Below, in pieces: positions 42,420 through 51,457 of a DNA stretch of 64,000 nucleotides. The notes under the pieces were generated by a model. The model was not told the origin of the DNA, made no database searches, and saw only the letters and a list, made by a program, of their open reading frames with translations. Origin of the DNA: an uncultured Lachnospiraceae bacterium. GTDB lineage: Bacteria > Bacillota > Clostridia > Lachnospirales > Lachnospiraceae. A program made the position numbers and the translations under genes. The DNA lies in assembly GCA_947564735.1 (NCBI GenBank), contig CANOEC010000011.1, positions 39,471-103,470 of the forward strand, given 5' to 3'. Within the stretch, counting starts at the first letter, position 1. Every line of letters starts with the position of its first letter.

Positions 42420-43205
42420 TCATTCTCCCGATTTCTGCAGCCACGCCACAGATTGACGAAGCGCCGCTATCGTCTTCGTTTCCACCACACAGCGGCACCC
42501 GCACGCTCTGGCAATACTGATTCTCTGATGCAGGTCAATCTCCCCCGTACCTAACGTCTGGTGGTTCTTGCTTCCTTGACCGTCATGGATATGAAAATGA
42601 TATAGTCTGTGTCTACGCTCCATCAGAAATTCTTCATCCACGTTGCCGCATGTGTGGGAATGTCCGATATCCCATGTCAACGCAAACATATCACTCTGTA
42701 ATAAATAATCGATTGCCTCCCTTTCAAAGCTCTGGTAGCCATCCGTATTTTCAATACAGATTTTAATCCCTGTATCGCCGGCTACCCGTTCACACATATC
42801 CCTAAACCGCTCAAACGCTGATAGATATTCTTCCAAATACTCCCCGAACAACCTTACCTTTTTATCCGGAAGAGTAATATATATCCCATGGTTCATATGC
42901 ATATTCAGGAGGGGTGCGTGAATCTTGCGCGCCGCCTTAAGCGTCCTCTCGACCGTCTCCATATACGCGTCCGAGACAAATCGGTTAAAATCACATACAT
43001 TAAGATTTTCATCCAGATGAATCGTGAAATATATATCATTCTTCTGTGCCAGCTCATTTAAATAATCCGTTTTCTCCAGACACGGCACCTGATACATTGG
43101 AAAATTCATATTCAATTCTATAAACTGTAATCCCAGCTCTTTGCACAGTGCAACGGTTTCCTCTAAGTTTTTATTTTCAATTAACGTCGGCATTCCGAAA
43201 TCCAT
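42420..43205 (-). CDS. Xylose-isomerase-like TIM-barrel protein
   Basis: A 261-residue member of the AP endonuclease 2/sugar-phosphate isomerase-epimerase superfamily. It begins MDFGMPTLIENKNLEETV and has the family's metal-ligand pattern: Glu in FIELNMNFP, His in IHLDEN and NMHMNHG, Glu in ICIENTDGY, Asp and His in LTWDIGHSH, His in HFHIHDG, Glu near the end in VVETKT. These line a divalent-metal active site for aldose-ketose isomerisation or epimerisation. The substrate is not predictable. A 305-bp repeat element ends 58 bases upstream of the start codon. Confidence 0.85.
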   Translation of the reverse strand: MDFGMPTLIENKNLEETVALCKELGLQFIELNMNFPMYQVPCLEKTDYLNELAQKNDIYFTIHLDENLNVCDFNRFVSDAYMETVERTLKAARKIHAPLLNMHMNHGIYITLPDKKVRLFGEYLEEYLSAFERFRDMCERVAGDTGIKICIENTDGYQSFEREAIDYLLQSDMFALTWDIGHSHTCGNVDEEFLMERRHRLYHFHIHDGQGSKNHQTLGTGEIDLHQRISIARACGCRCVVETKTIAALRQSVAWLQKSGE

Positions 43206-43262
43206 ACAAGCCCTCCTTCCGAGTCGTCCTGCTCATTCTCTTTTTACACGCCCCAATCCTAT

Positions 43263-43566
43263 GATGTCGGGAGCAAAATGAACTTTTACAAAATACTACT
43301 GGCAGATTGCACAAATTGCTCACGCAGTTGTTTTGTGAAGGAGATTGTGATTTTCTTCATATTCCCCTCAGTATCCAGCATTTTGCGGACACGGATGTCC
43401 GCAAAAGCCCGAAACAAGCCCGGATGGCTCATGGAGGGCGGATGCGTCTGTCAGACAATGTCTTGCCGGAATATGTTAGAAAATCCAATCGACGAAGCCA
43501 ACACAAGAGAGCAATTTGTGCAATCTGCCATCCCAATTTACCAAAAGTTCATTTTGCCCCAACATC
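43263..43566. repeat. 305-bp inverted-end structured element, copy 2
   Basis: It has the same inner terminal repeat (43301-43321 and 43509-43529) and a conserved TTTTGCGGACA/TGTCCGCAAAA hairpin as the copy at 28318-28622, in the same orientation. The outer 37-38-base arms match each other (both carry CAAAATGAACTTTT) but differ from the arms of copy 1. The gap 43206-43835 holds this element and, to its right, about 270 bases with no gene I can support. Confidence 0.85.
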
Positions 43567-43835
43567 ATCCTATAAGAAGTATAACACGACAGCCCTATAT
43601 CTGCCATCCCTATATCCATGCGATATTAGGCGGTTGCCAATCACAATACGGGGAAATCGGTCGCTGTACTCTATGCAAACATTTATTTCGTTATGCCAAA
43701 ATGCGACACAAATGATAATGAAGCAAAACAAGAAAGAAAAAGAATAACCATATTTTTATGGCATTGTGTAGGAGCTCGTGGTAAAATATCCATGTTGAAC
43801 AAATCAACCAATTTGTGACTTACGGAGGTATTTTG

Positions 43836-44615
43836 ATGTCTCTCAATCAACAAGAAATCGTAAAAGCACAATATAAATCAGCAAATAATCTGAATACGAG
43901 AATGTCCATTCATGAAAAATATTCCACTAATAAACTGGGTTTTGGTAACTGGATATTTTCACATTACGATATCAATCCTCATTGTGAGATACTTGAATTA
44001 GGATGCGGTACAGGCGATACATGGAAGGCTCCATTAAAGGAACTGGATAAAAGTATAAGTCTAGTTCTGACTGACTTTTCAGAAGGAATGCTTTCATTTG
44101 CCCGAAAAAATTTAGGTGAGCATGCCAATGTTTATTATAATATAGTGGATATCCAGCAGATACCTTATGAAAATGACAGATTTGACAAGGTGATTGCCAA
44201 TATGATGTTGTATCATGTTCCGGATTTAGAAAAAGGATTATCGGAAGTCAGACGTGTACTTGCTCCTCATGGCGCGTTTTACTGTGCAACTTATGGCGAA
44301 AATGGAATACTTCCGTTTCTTGCCTCCCTTTTAAAAGACTTTGACATCAAAGACACGACCAATAAAAATTTTACATTACAAAACGGACAGGCAATTTTGC
44401 AAAAATATTTTGATTCCGTACAGAAACTTGAATATGAAGATTCGTTAGAAGTCACAAATCTTGACGATATGATTGATTACATTTATTCTCTGACGAGTAT
44501 GGCTGAACTATCTGGTATTAAAAGAGATACATTGAAATCTGTTTTAAGTAAGCATATGGTAAATGGTGTACTTCAAATACCGAAGGAATACGGAATGTTT
44601 ATTTGCAAGAAATAA
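43836..44615 (+). CDS. Class I SAM-dependent methyltransferase
   Basis: A 259-residue methyltransferase. Motif I, which binds S-adenosylmethionine, is ILELGCGTGDTW near residues 50-61; the acidic loop (VLTDFSEGML) and motif IV-like segment (DKVIANMMLYHVPD) follow in order. It resembles the methyltransferase type 11/UbiE group that methylates small molecules. The ATG at 43836 lies after ACGGAGG. The gene ends one base before the end of a convergent GNAT gene. Substrate unknown. Confidence 0.88.
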   Translation: MSLNQQEIVKAQYKSANNLNTRMSIHEKYSTNKLGFGNWIFSHYDINPHCEILELGCGTGDTWKAPLKELDKSISLVLTDFSEGMLSFARKNLGEHANVYYNIVDIQQIPYENDRFDKVIANMMLYHVPDLEKGLSEVRRVLAPHGAFYCATYGENGILPFLASLLKDFDIKDTTNKNFTLQNGQAILQKYFDSVQKLEYEDSLEVTNLDDMIDYIYSLTSMAELSGIKRDTLKSVLSKHMVNGVLQIPKEYGMFICKK

Positions 44616-45116
44616 CTAAGTATATTTCTCCATCAGGTAGAATCTGCCTTTGCGCCAATCCGCATGTCCGACTTTGACATAACCCAGCTTTTCATATAAT
44701 TTTAGTGCATACGGATTCTTGCTGAAGGCATCCAGACGAATGGCGTGTATCCCCCGCCCGGCAAGCTGTTCTTCTATATGCAGAAGCGTCCATCTGGCGA
44801 CTCCCTGCTTCTGAAAAATCGGATGCACGCACAGTCTATGTACCACATAATAAGGCATATCCGCATGTTTCCATGCGCCATTTGCATATTGCTCGTCACT
44901 TTCCTGATTGATGACATAGACTACCGCAATTTTCTCTTCCATTACACCCACATAGAGTTCTCTTCTGTCAATATCCTTTTGAAGATCCCACCTTGTCGGA
45001 TAAACTTCATCCCACTGAAAAATTTTATTCTGTATCATCGTCTTGACGGCATTTTCAAATAAATCGCATATTTCCTGTAAGTCTTCTAATGTTCCCATTC
45101 TGTATTGGATATCCAT
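44616..45116 (-). CDS. GNAT-family N-acetyltransferase
   Basis: A ~166-residue acetyltransferase. The acetyl-CoA binding region is seen in VHRLCVHPIFQKQGVARWTL, and the usual terminal segment AFSKNPYALKLYEKLGYVKVG follows. Start: ATG 45116 lies 6 bases after AAAGGA; the longer frame contains no ribosome site. It probably acetylates a small amine or a protein N-terminus. It stands alone and converges on the methyltransferase gene. Confidence 0.85.
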   Translation of the reverse strand: MDIQYRMGTLEDLQEICDLFENAVKTMIQNKIFQWDEVYPTRWDLQKDIDRRELYVGVMEEKIAVVYVINQESDEQYANGAWKHADMPYYVVHRLCVHPIFQKQGVARWTLLHIEEQLAGRGIHAIRLDAFSKNPYALKLYEKLGYVKVGHADWRKGRFYLMEKYT

Positions 45117-45352
45117 AAACATTCCTTTCAAGTGCACTGAATCTTTAGCATTCGCAAGACATCTCCGTCCATCATCCGGTGCCTGCGCTTTGTCCTTTAT
45201 TTTACTGCTAGACTGCACACATTATAACCTTTTTCTTTTTGAAAGAAAATCCCTTCATTAAAGTAATTCATTTCGCCTACTCCCATTTTTTAAAATAATA
45301 TTGAAGCCACCCCTCTTTATTTTTTCTTTATAAATACTTTACATTTTCATAA

Positions 45353-45381
45353 TTGATTGTCTGTTCTATATGGTGTATAAC
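45353..45381 (+). promoter_or_regulatory. Promoter of the hsp20 transcript
   Basis: TTGATT (45353-45358), 17 bases, TATAAC (45376-45381). No CIRCE element is visible. The leader to the Hsp20 start codon is about 285 nt and carries three tandem palindromic repeats. Confidence 0.55.
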
Positions 45382-45449
45382 ATATATAAACAAAGAAACA
45401 GATAACAGAGCTGAATCGGATTTTTCGATTTGGTCATACTGATATCAAA

Positions 45450-45638
45450 GCGAGCAAGCTCGCTTACGAGATTTGCTTCGCAAACTCGGTGTACAACGGC
45501 ACACTACACAGAAATGAGCAAGCTCGCTTACGAGATTTGCTTCGCAAACTCGGTGTACAACGGCACACTACACAGAAATGAGCAAGCTCGCTTACGAGAT
45601 TTGCTTCGCAAACTCGGTGTACAACGGCACACTACACA
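45450..45638 (+). repeat. Three tandem 64-bp palindromic units in the hsp20 leader
   Basis: Units begin with GAGCAAGCTCGCTTACGAG at 45452, 45516 and 45580, an exact period of 64 bases. Each has GCGAGC/GCTCGC hairpins, then a hairpin with arms CGAG.TTTGC and GCAAA.CTCG, and the tail GTGTACAACGGCACACTACACA. The copies are essentially identical including the tails, so this is a recent tandem amplification and not a CRISPR array. Confidence 0.9.
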
Positions 45639-45668
45639 ATAACACAATATATAAAAGGAGTGATTGAT

Positions 45669-46121
45669 ATGTTAAGACCAGCATTATTTAACAACCGTAC
45701 CTACAAACCTATGTTTTTTGATGATTCTTTTGACCAGATGTTTGACAACGCTTTCAAGAACTTCTGGGGCAATAATGAACTGGCGACCTTTGATGCGTTC
45801 AGGACGGACGTCATCGACCAAGGAGACAGCTATCTGTTACAGGCGGAACTGCCCGGTTTTGACAAGTCCGACATCAACATCGACTTGAAAGATAATCTGC
45901 TGACCATCTCCGCTTCCCATAAGGAAGAGAAGAACGACGAGGATAAGGACAAATATATTCGCAAGGAGCGCTATTACAGTTCTTATTCCCGAAGCTTCCG
46001 TGTAAATGATGTGGAGGCAGGCGATATCGACGCTTCCTATAACAACGGTATTCTGGAAGTCAAATTCCCGAAGAGGGAAATTGCCGCTAAGGAAGATGTC
46101 AAAAAAATTGAAGTGAAATAA
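45669..46121 (+). CDS. Hsp20/alpha-crystallin small heat shock protein
   Basis: A 150-residue ATP-independent chaperone that holds unfolded proteins. The alpha-crystallin domain spans about residues 40-145 (TDVIDQGDSYLLQAELPGFD, LTISASHKEEK, YSRSFRVNDVE, NNGILEVKFPKRE). The ATG at 45669 lies 8 bases after AAAAGGAG. Its ~285-nt leader contains three tandem palindromic repeats, which could affect transcript stability or act as a temperature-sensitive structure (inference). Confidence 0.94.
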   Translation: MLRPALFNNRTYKPMFFDDSFDQMFDNAFKNFWGNNELATFDAFRTDVIDQGDSYLLQAELPGFDKSDINIDLKDNLLTISASHKEEKNDEDKDKYIRKERYYSSYSRSFRVNDVEAGDIDASYNNGILEVKFPKREIAAKEDVKKIEVK

Positions 46122-46172
46122 TCTTATTTCCCTAATTCTATGGCATACCTGCGGATGCCGGTATGTCGAAAG

Positions 46173-46206
46173 AATCCCATCGCTAAGTCCGGTGGGATTT
46201 TTTGTT
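46173..46206 (+). terminator. Terminator after hsp20
   Basis: AATCCCA and TGGGATT form the stem around a 13-base loop, followed by TTTTTG. A second small hairpin, GGCATACC/GGTATGTC, precedes it at 46142-46167. Confidence 0.8.
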
Positions 46207-46332
46207 TGCATCGCTTTCAAGGATTGATCGCAGTGAATCTGCACCGCATTGATTTGGCGAACAGAAAAAGATATACTATACTATAAGACCAAAATCACAT
46301 TCATCAGATATATGCTTAAGGAGGGGTGAGAC

Positions 46333-47787
46333 ATGCAGATAGCAATTTGCGATGATGACGAGAGTGAGCTTCGCCATCTTTCAGAACTGATTGCCGCCTA
46401 TCAAATCAATCGCGGAATACGTATTGACTATTGTTCCTTCCATAACGGCATGGATTTTCTCAGTCATATAAAGGGCGGAGAATACGACCTTATTTTGATG
46501 GATATACTCATGCCGGGGTTAAACGGAATGCAGATTGCACAGGAGCTAAGGACTCTGGACGCAAATGTAAAACTCATTTTTATTTCAGCCTCCCCGGAAT
46601 TTGCCATGGAAAGTTATCGGGTAGAAGCATACCACTATCTGCTTAAACCCATAAACGCCAATGACCTTTATCCACTGTTAGATAAAGTGCACAGAGAATT
46701 ATGCACGCAGGAAGAGGAGAAGCTTTTGCTAAAAACCCGACAGGGCATCGTCGGAATTTCTATTACGAATCTTGAATATGTGGAAGTGATAAACAAATCC
46801 GTATCTTTCCACCTATCAGACGGCACCACCCGTCAAGTGACCGCCACACTGACAGATTTTGAGCAGACGCTGTTACACAGACCAGAGTTTATCAAGACGC
46901 ACCGCGCCTACCTTGCCAACTTAAGCCTCGTCCAATCCATTGAGTTGAATTGCCTTGTGACCAAGAGCGGATGCCGCATTCCTGTATCACGTCAGCGGCG
47001 TCACGAAGTCCGGGATGCTTATATACATTTTTTACAGCAAAAAAAGCTGACCCTTTCCACACTCGCTGCACAGGTGGAAGCTCCTTGCAAAAAATCTGGA
47101 CATTCCGACGGCAGCTGGCATATTCTTTTGGTGGATGATGATGCTTCCGATTGCAGCTTCTGGGCAGGTATTTTACAATCCCACGGCTGTGCGGTGCAAT
47201 CCGCCAAAAGCGGGCAGGAAGCTCTTACTTTGGCACAAAGTGTTCCTTACGACTGCATTCTTTTAGATGTGATGATTCCCGGAGAAAATGGATTTTCCAT
47301 CTGCGAAAAGCTTCGTAAGCTGACGCACACCCCTATTATTTTCCTAAGTTGTCTTACGGAATCAGACAGGCAGCTGGAAGGGTTTGCCGCTGGCGGCATA
47401 GATTATATCACCAAGAACACTCCGCCGGAACTTTTCTGGGCAAAAATAGAAACCCGCATAAAACTGGCGGGATCCAACCGCACCGGTCTCTGTTACGGTC
47501 CACTCCTATTGGATTTGGCAAAACGCAGAGGCTACATCAATCAAATGGAACTTCCTCTTACTTCCACCGAATTTGATATTCTGCATTTGCTCACGAAACA
47601 TGCAGAACATGTGGTAACGCCCAAAGAAATTTCTGACATCGTCTTTTACGGACAACCGTGGGACGGCGGGCAAACGGTGCAGATACATATGTCCAGACTC
47701 CGTCGGAAATTAGAAAAGGCATGGAGCGAATACCCTCTTATCGAAACAGTCTGGGGACAAGGGTACCGGTTTGTTCTGACCAGATAA
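46333..47787 (+). CDS. Fused response regulator: REC-LytTR-REC-winged helix
   Basis: A 484-residue protein that joins two complete regulators. First a receiver domain (QIAICDDDE; phospho-Asp 57 in LILMDILMPGLNG; Lys in YLLKP) and a LytTR DNA-binding domain (about 135-235). Then a second receiver from about 262 (WHILLVDDDA; Asp 312 in LLDVMIPGENG) and a C-terminal OmpR-type winged helix (about 390-484; LTSTEFDILHLLTKH, VQIHMSRLRRKLEKA). Both acceptor Asp are intact; the second receiver has YITKNTP in place of the Lys-Pro. The coordinates show one frame without a break. A histidine kinase gene follows by 40 bases. Confidence 0.92.
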   Translation: MQIAICDDDESELRHLSELIAAYQINRGIRIDYCSFHNGMDFLSHIKGGEYDLILMDILMPGLNGMQIAQELRTLDANVKLIFISASPEFAMESYRVEAYHYLLKPINANDLYPLLDKVHRELCTQEEEKLLLKTRQGIVGISITNLEYVEVINKSVSFHLSDGTTRQVTATLTDFEQTLLHRPEFIKTHRAYLANLSLVQSIELNCLVTKSGCRIPVSRQRRHEVRDAYIHFLQQKKLTLSTLAAQVEAPCKKSGHSDGSWHILLVDDDASDCSFWAGILQSHGCAVQSAKSGQEALTLAQSVPYDCILLDVMIPGENGFSICEKLRKLTHTPIIFLSCLTESDRQLEGFAAGGIDYITKNTPPELFWAKIETRIKLAGSNRTGLCYGPLLLDLAKRRGYINQMELPLTSTEFDILHLLTKHAEHVVTPKEISDIVFYGQPWDGGQTVQIHMSRLRRKLEKAWSEYPLIETVWGQGYRFVLTR

Positions 47788-47827
47788 CGGAGCAACCGAC
47801 GCGCCTTACCCCAAAGGAGAAGTACGC

Positions 47828-49741
47828 ATGAAACAGTCAAAAACTTTGTGGCAGTCACTATTTACCCTGACCCTATTGACGGTCTTTTTTGTGTTGCTTT
47901 TTTATACAGACAATAAATATCAGACGCCGCCGCCCTATGGCAAATCCGGCATAATCACTCTGCATGAGCAGGATTTTGAGCGAAATAATCCAATTTTTTT
48001 AATTGACGGCTGGCTGTTTAGTGATGAAAGGCAGACAGAACAGCCCACTTACATTGGAGAGTTTTCCAACCTTCAGCATGGTGATTTATCAGTTTCTCCA
48101 CACGGAAAAGCCCGCTACCAACTGACACTGCGTTATAGCGGCGCACCGCAGATAGTGACGGTGGACTTTCCACAATTAGCTTTCCTATATACGATTTCTC
48201 TGGATGACATACAAATTTCTCAAGGATTTGGTAACGGACAGATTACATTTCCCTTAACGTCGGGTAACCATGTTCTGACTGTAGAAACTTCGTCACAAAC
48301 GGGCTATTACAGCGGCATGTATTTTCCGCCCGCACTGAGTACGGCAGAAACATTCCGCAGGGTAGACAATATCCAAGGCTTTTCTTACGCTCTGGCTTTT
48401 ATACTTCCGCTTGCATTAGCGATGTTCACACTTTTCCTGTGGCGCACGGGTGATATCTTAAGCCGTTGTCTCGGTTTATTATGCTGTTTCTATGCGCTCT
48501 ATATGTTCCGATATTTTGTGTTTCTTTTTTCTATGCCTGTGGCAAAATACTGGTTCGCCGTGCAAAGTGTGGCTTTGTACTGCTTGTGCTTCTGTGTCGT
48601 GCAGCTTACCGCTCTTATTTCCGGCTGTGTCCACGACAAAGCATGGAAATGGATAAGAGCTGTTCTTCTTGTACTGCCAGTCCTTTTGCTGCTACTGTGT
48701 CTGTTCATCCCTGTTCTGCCGTGGGCGGTTTTTGTCCATGGTAAACTGACTGATATTTACTATCTCTTTACTTTTTGCTGTACCGCCTACTTCGCTGTAC
48801 AGGCTGTTATACGACAAAGTAAGGAAAGCCGTTATACACTGGCTGGCTGCTTTGTGTTTGGAGCCGGACTTATCATCAATCTCTTTTTTGCCAACCGCTT
48901 CGAGCCAATACGCTTTTTCTGGCAGTTTGAATGGTGCGGTCTTCTGCTGGTAATATTATTTGGTGTCATGATGGTATTGCACAGCCGCCGCATTCTGCAG
49001 GAAAATGATGCGCTCACAAATCATCTGGAAGAGCAGGTCAGAGAGCGCACGAAGGAAGTCACGCAGCTCTTAGAAGAACGCAAAGCATTCTTTTCAGATA
49101 TGGCGCACGACCTAAAAGCGCCGGTCTTTGCCACGCAGTCTTTTATTAACGCCATACGCCAGCGCGGGATAGGCGTGGATACGGAACTGATGGGATATCT
49201 GGAGCAGGCGGAGACCAAACAGCAGGAAATGGCGAGACGCCTTCAAGGACTTTCTACCCTCAATGCATTGGACAGAATTAAGGAAAAGCGGGTGAAGGTG
49301 TCTCTGAAAGAATTTCTTGAGGAAATTTACGATGTCCACCACGCAGAAGCGGCAGTCCGGTCGGTGCATCTATTTGTGGATCCACCGACACAGGATGCAT
49401 ATCTGTACGCCCAATTGGAAAAACTTAATATCTTATTTGAAAACCTTATTTACAATGCACTCAAGGCAACGCCATGTAACGGAAGCATCACTGTATTTGC
49501 ACAAGTAAAAGAGAATAGAATCCATATTACTGTGGAAGATACCGGCTGCGGTATCCCCAAAGAAGAATTACCTTATATTTTCCAACGGTTCTATGTCGGC
49601 GCCCAAAATAAAGATACGGGCACAGGACTTGGCTTATACATTGTACACAGCATTGTGACCGAACTTGGCGGCACAATTAACGTTTCTTCTACAGTAGGTA
49701 TTGGTACAAAATTTGTCATTATACTGCCACAAATTATCTAG
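47828..49741 (+). CDS. 7TM-type sensor histidine kinase
   Basis: A 637-residue kinase. A first helix (about 10-27) precedes an extracellular, beta-rich domain (about 45-185), then seven helices (about 190-400) as in 7TMR-DISM receptors, a coiled coil with EQVRERTKEVTQ, HisKA with the phospho-His in FFSDMAHDLKAPVFA, and a HATPase domain (ENLIYNALKA, VEDTGCGIP, TGTGLGLYIV). It follows the fused REC-LytTR-REC-wHTH regulator by 40 bases, so one kinase may feed two receiver domains. Confidence 0.92.
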   Translation: MKQSKTLWQSLFTLTLLTVFFVLLFYTDNKYQTPPPYGKSGIITLHEQDFERNNPIFLIDGWLFSDERQTEQPTYIGEFSNLQHGDLSVSPHGKARYQLTLRYSGAPQIVTVDFPQLAFLYTISLDDIQISQGFGNGQITFPLTSGNHVLTVETSSQTGYYSGMYFPPALSTAETFRRVDNIQGFSYALAFILPLALAMFTLFLWRTGDILSRCLGLLCCFYALYMFRYFVFLFSMPVAKYWFAVQSVALYCLCFCVVQLTALISGCVHDKAWKWIRAVLLVLPVLLLLLCLFIPVLPWAVFVHGKLTDIYYLFTFCCTAYFAVQAVIRQSKESRYTLAGCFVFGAGLIINLFFANRFEPIRFFWQFEWCGLLLVILFGVMMVLHSRRILQENDALTNHLEEQVRERTKEVTQLLEERKAFFSDMAHDLKAPVFATQSFINAIRQRGIGVDTELMGYLEQAETKQQEMARRLQGLSTLNALDRIKEKRVKVSLKEFLEEIYDVHHAEAAVRSVHLFVDPPTQDAYLYAQLEKLNILFENLIYNALKATPCNGSITVFAQVKENRIHITVEDTGCGIPKEELPYIFQRFYVGAQNKDTGTGLGLYIVHSIVTELGGTINVSSTVGIGTKFVIILPQII

Positions 49742-49768
49742 CCGGTAATCTATGAATCTTTCCGCTTT

Positions 49769-51160
49769 TTAGCTAATAAAAAAATTGATATTTAAAATAC
49801 CTATAATCTGCGAAACCATCCTGCCGGATATCAAGTTTGCTTTTATTCTGACAGTAAGAGCGGAAATACAAATATCCGCAATGGTATCTGCCGCCAGCAA
49901 CTGCGCGGATGCCTCGAATCTATTCACAAAAACTTCATCTTCCATGGGTTGTTGATTCAGACCAAATCCTGCATTTGCTGACGTATTCGGACGAACCGGC
50001 TCCTCCAACTGACTCACTATCCCCAAAGATAACTCCGGTTGTTGTTCTTTCGGCTCATTCTGCGTACTTTGTTGTAAATATGACTGTTGCGCCTCCTGCA
50101 TGTTTCCCGGATTTTGTGATACATCCGCCTGTTGTCTTTCCTGCCCGTTCTCCGGATTCTGTGATACGTCCGGCTGCTGTACTTGCGGATTTCTTGGAAG
50201 ATTCGGTCGCTGCCCTTCCGCCGTGCTGTCCTTCCTGTTATCAGTCCCGGCATTGCCTTCATTTCCTCCCGCGCCTCCGGAAAACACCTCCGTCACATTT
50301 TCACCATTCTCTTTCCCATCGGAGACAACATTCAACACCAGTCTGACTTCATCCGTGACAATCCTATCCTGCGCAATCCCAAGTGGTTCCTCCAGCTGGA
50401 ATACCCCGACCGGCGTACTTACCAGCGTACCCGCAGGAACGATAAGCGCTTCCGCAACATTCGGAATCGTCACACTTTCCCCAACAGTCAGTGGCGGAAG
50501 AACAATTGACCTCCATACGACAGGACAATCTACGATACCGTTTGCAACATAATCTTTCCCCTTTTGGATCTGCACTTCAAGCGGAAGCGTATCCGGCAAA
50601 AGCTCCTCTATCTCTTCCTTCGTGGCGTCCGCCTTTACGGTAAGCTGATATCTGCCATAATAGCAATACGGATTTCTCTCAAAAACTCTCATGGATGAAA
50701 CAAACGTCGCAGTGAAAGTTAATTCTTCGGGAGCCGGCAACGGCGTGCCACGGTCAATAAATGCCGGCTTTGTGTCATAAATCCTTCCATTTTTCTCAGT
50801 AATCCGCCACTTTAAATAGAAACTGTCCACTTTTCCCGCGAGATAACTTTTCAAGGGTTCAAAACTGTCATAAAGACAAATCTGACTCTTCCTATACCAA
50901 TCTCCTTCTCTGTCGCATGTTTTCCATATCTCCCCATCCAACGAATACATCAACTGGATACGACTCATATCGGATGTAAATTCAAAAGTACTTTTTACGA
51001 CATATCCTTCAAAAGAATACTCTATCCACGCTCGAAACAGCGGCTCTGCATCGGGAATCTGCATATCCTTTTCTTCTGCTCTCGCCATTAATACACAAGG
51101 ATTGCCTGTTGCCATCATAAGTGCAGCCAGCAGCACCACCATCCGAAGCCGTATTCTCAT
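49769..51160 (-). CDS. Secreted protein with Gln/Asn-rich repeats, unknown function
   Basis: A ~463-residue protein with a signal peptide (MRIRLRMVVLLAALMMATGN, cleavage probably near ARA-EE). The mature N-terminal part (about 30-290) is beta-rich and of no recognised family. A low-complexity region (about 290-400) has imperfect repeats of the type QQADVSQNPGNMQ and would be extended. The C-terminus has a hydrophobic stretch that could anchor it. GGAGG lies 6 bases before the ATG at 51160. It stands between two signalling operons and is convergent with one and divergent from the other. Confidence 0.7.
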   Translation of the reverse strand: MRIRLRMVVLLAALMMATGNPCVLMARAEEKDMQIPDAEPLFRAWIEYSFEGYVVKSTFEFTSDMSRIQLMYSLDGEIWKTCDREGDWYRKSQICLYDSFEPLKSYLAGKVDSFYLKWRITEKNGRIYDTKPAFIDRGTPLPAPEELTFTATFVSSMRVFERNPYCYYGRYQLTVKADATKEEIEELLPDTLPLEVQIQKGKDYVANGIVDCPVVWRSIVLPPLTVGESVTIPNVAEALIVPAGTLVSTPVGVFQLEEPLGIAQDRIVTDEVRLVLNVVSDGKENGENVTEVFSGGAGGNEGNAGTDNRKDSTAEGQRPNLPRNPQVQQPDVSQNPENGQERQQADVSQNPGNMQEAQQSYLQQSTQNEPKEQQPELSLGIVSQLEEPVRPNTSANAGFGLNQQPMEDEVFVNRFEASAQLLAADTIADICISALTVRIKANLISGRMVSQIIGILNINFFIS

Positions 51161-51457
51161 AATCATCCTCCCTTTCAGAGCCGCCCGATGCAATGAACGC
51201 ACAAGAAATCTCAAAATTTTCCGAAAGAATACTTTTCATCCTGCCTCAAATTGCCGTTCACACCGTTTTAAATACATTTCACGCCAACGACAGTTATATA
51301 ATCTCAATTATGTTATGTTATTTAGATACACTGGTATCATATCTATCCGTACATTATTCAGTTACTTTAATAAAAATCAACAGCTATGTCAAGTATTATC
51401 AGCAAAATACTTATTTGAATATAACGTGTACGGACTATAGAGGGAGTTTGGATTTTT

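Noticed and set aside
43278-43747. Two overlapping plus-strand frames of about 145 codons
   Set aside because: They run through copy 2 of the 305-bp element and into non-coding sequence, with no ribosome site and no similarity beyond the repeat.
45450-45638. CRISPR-like array
   Set aside because: The whole 64-base period is repeated without variable spacers, each unit is made of two hairpins plus a tail shared with dispersed repeats, and there are no cas genes.
45430-45642. 70-codon open frame over the tandem repeats
   Set aside because: It is only the repeat read in one phase, with no ribosome site, and it consists of a repeated peptide.
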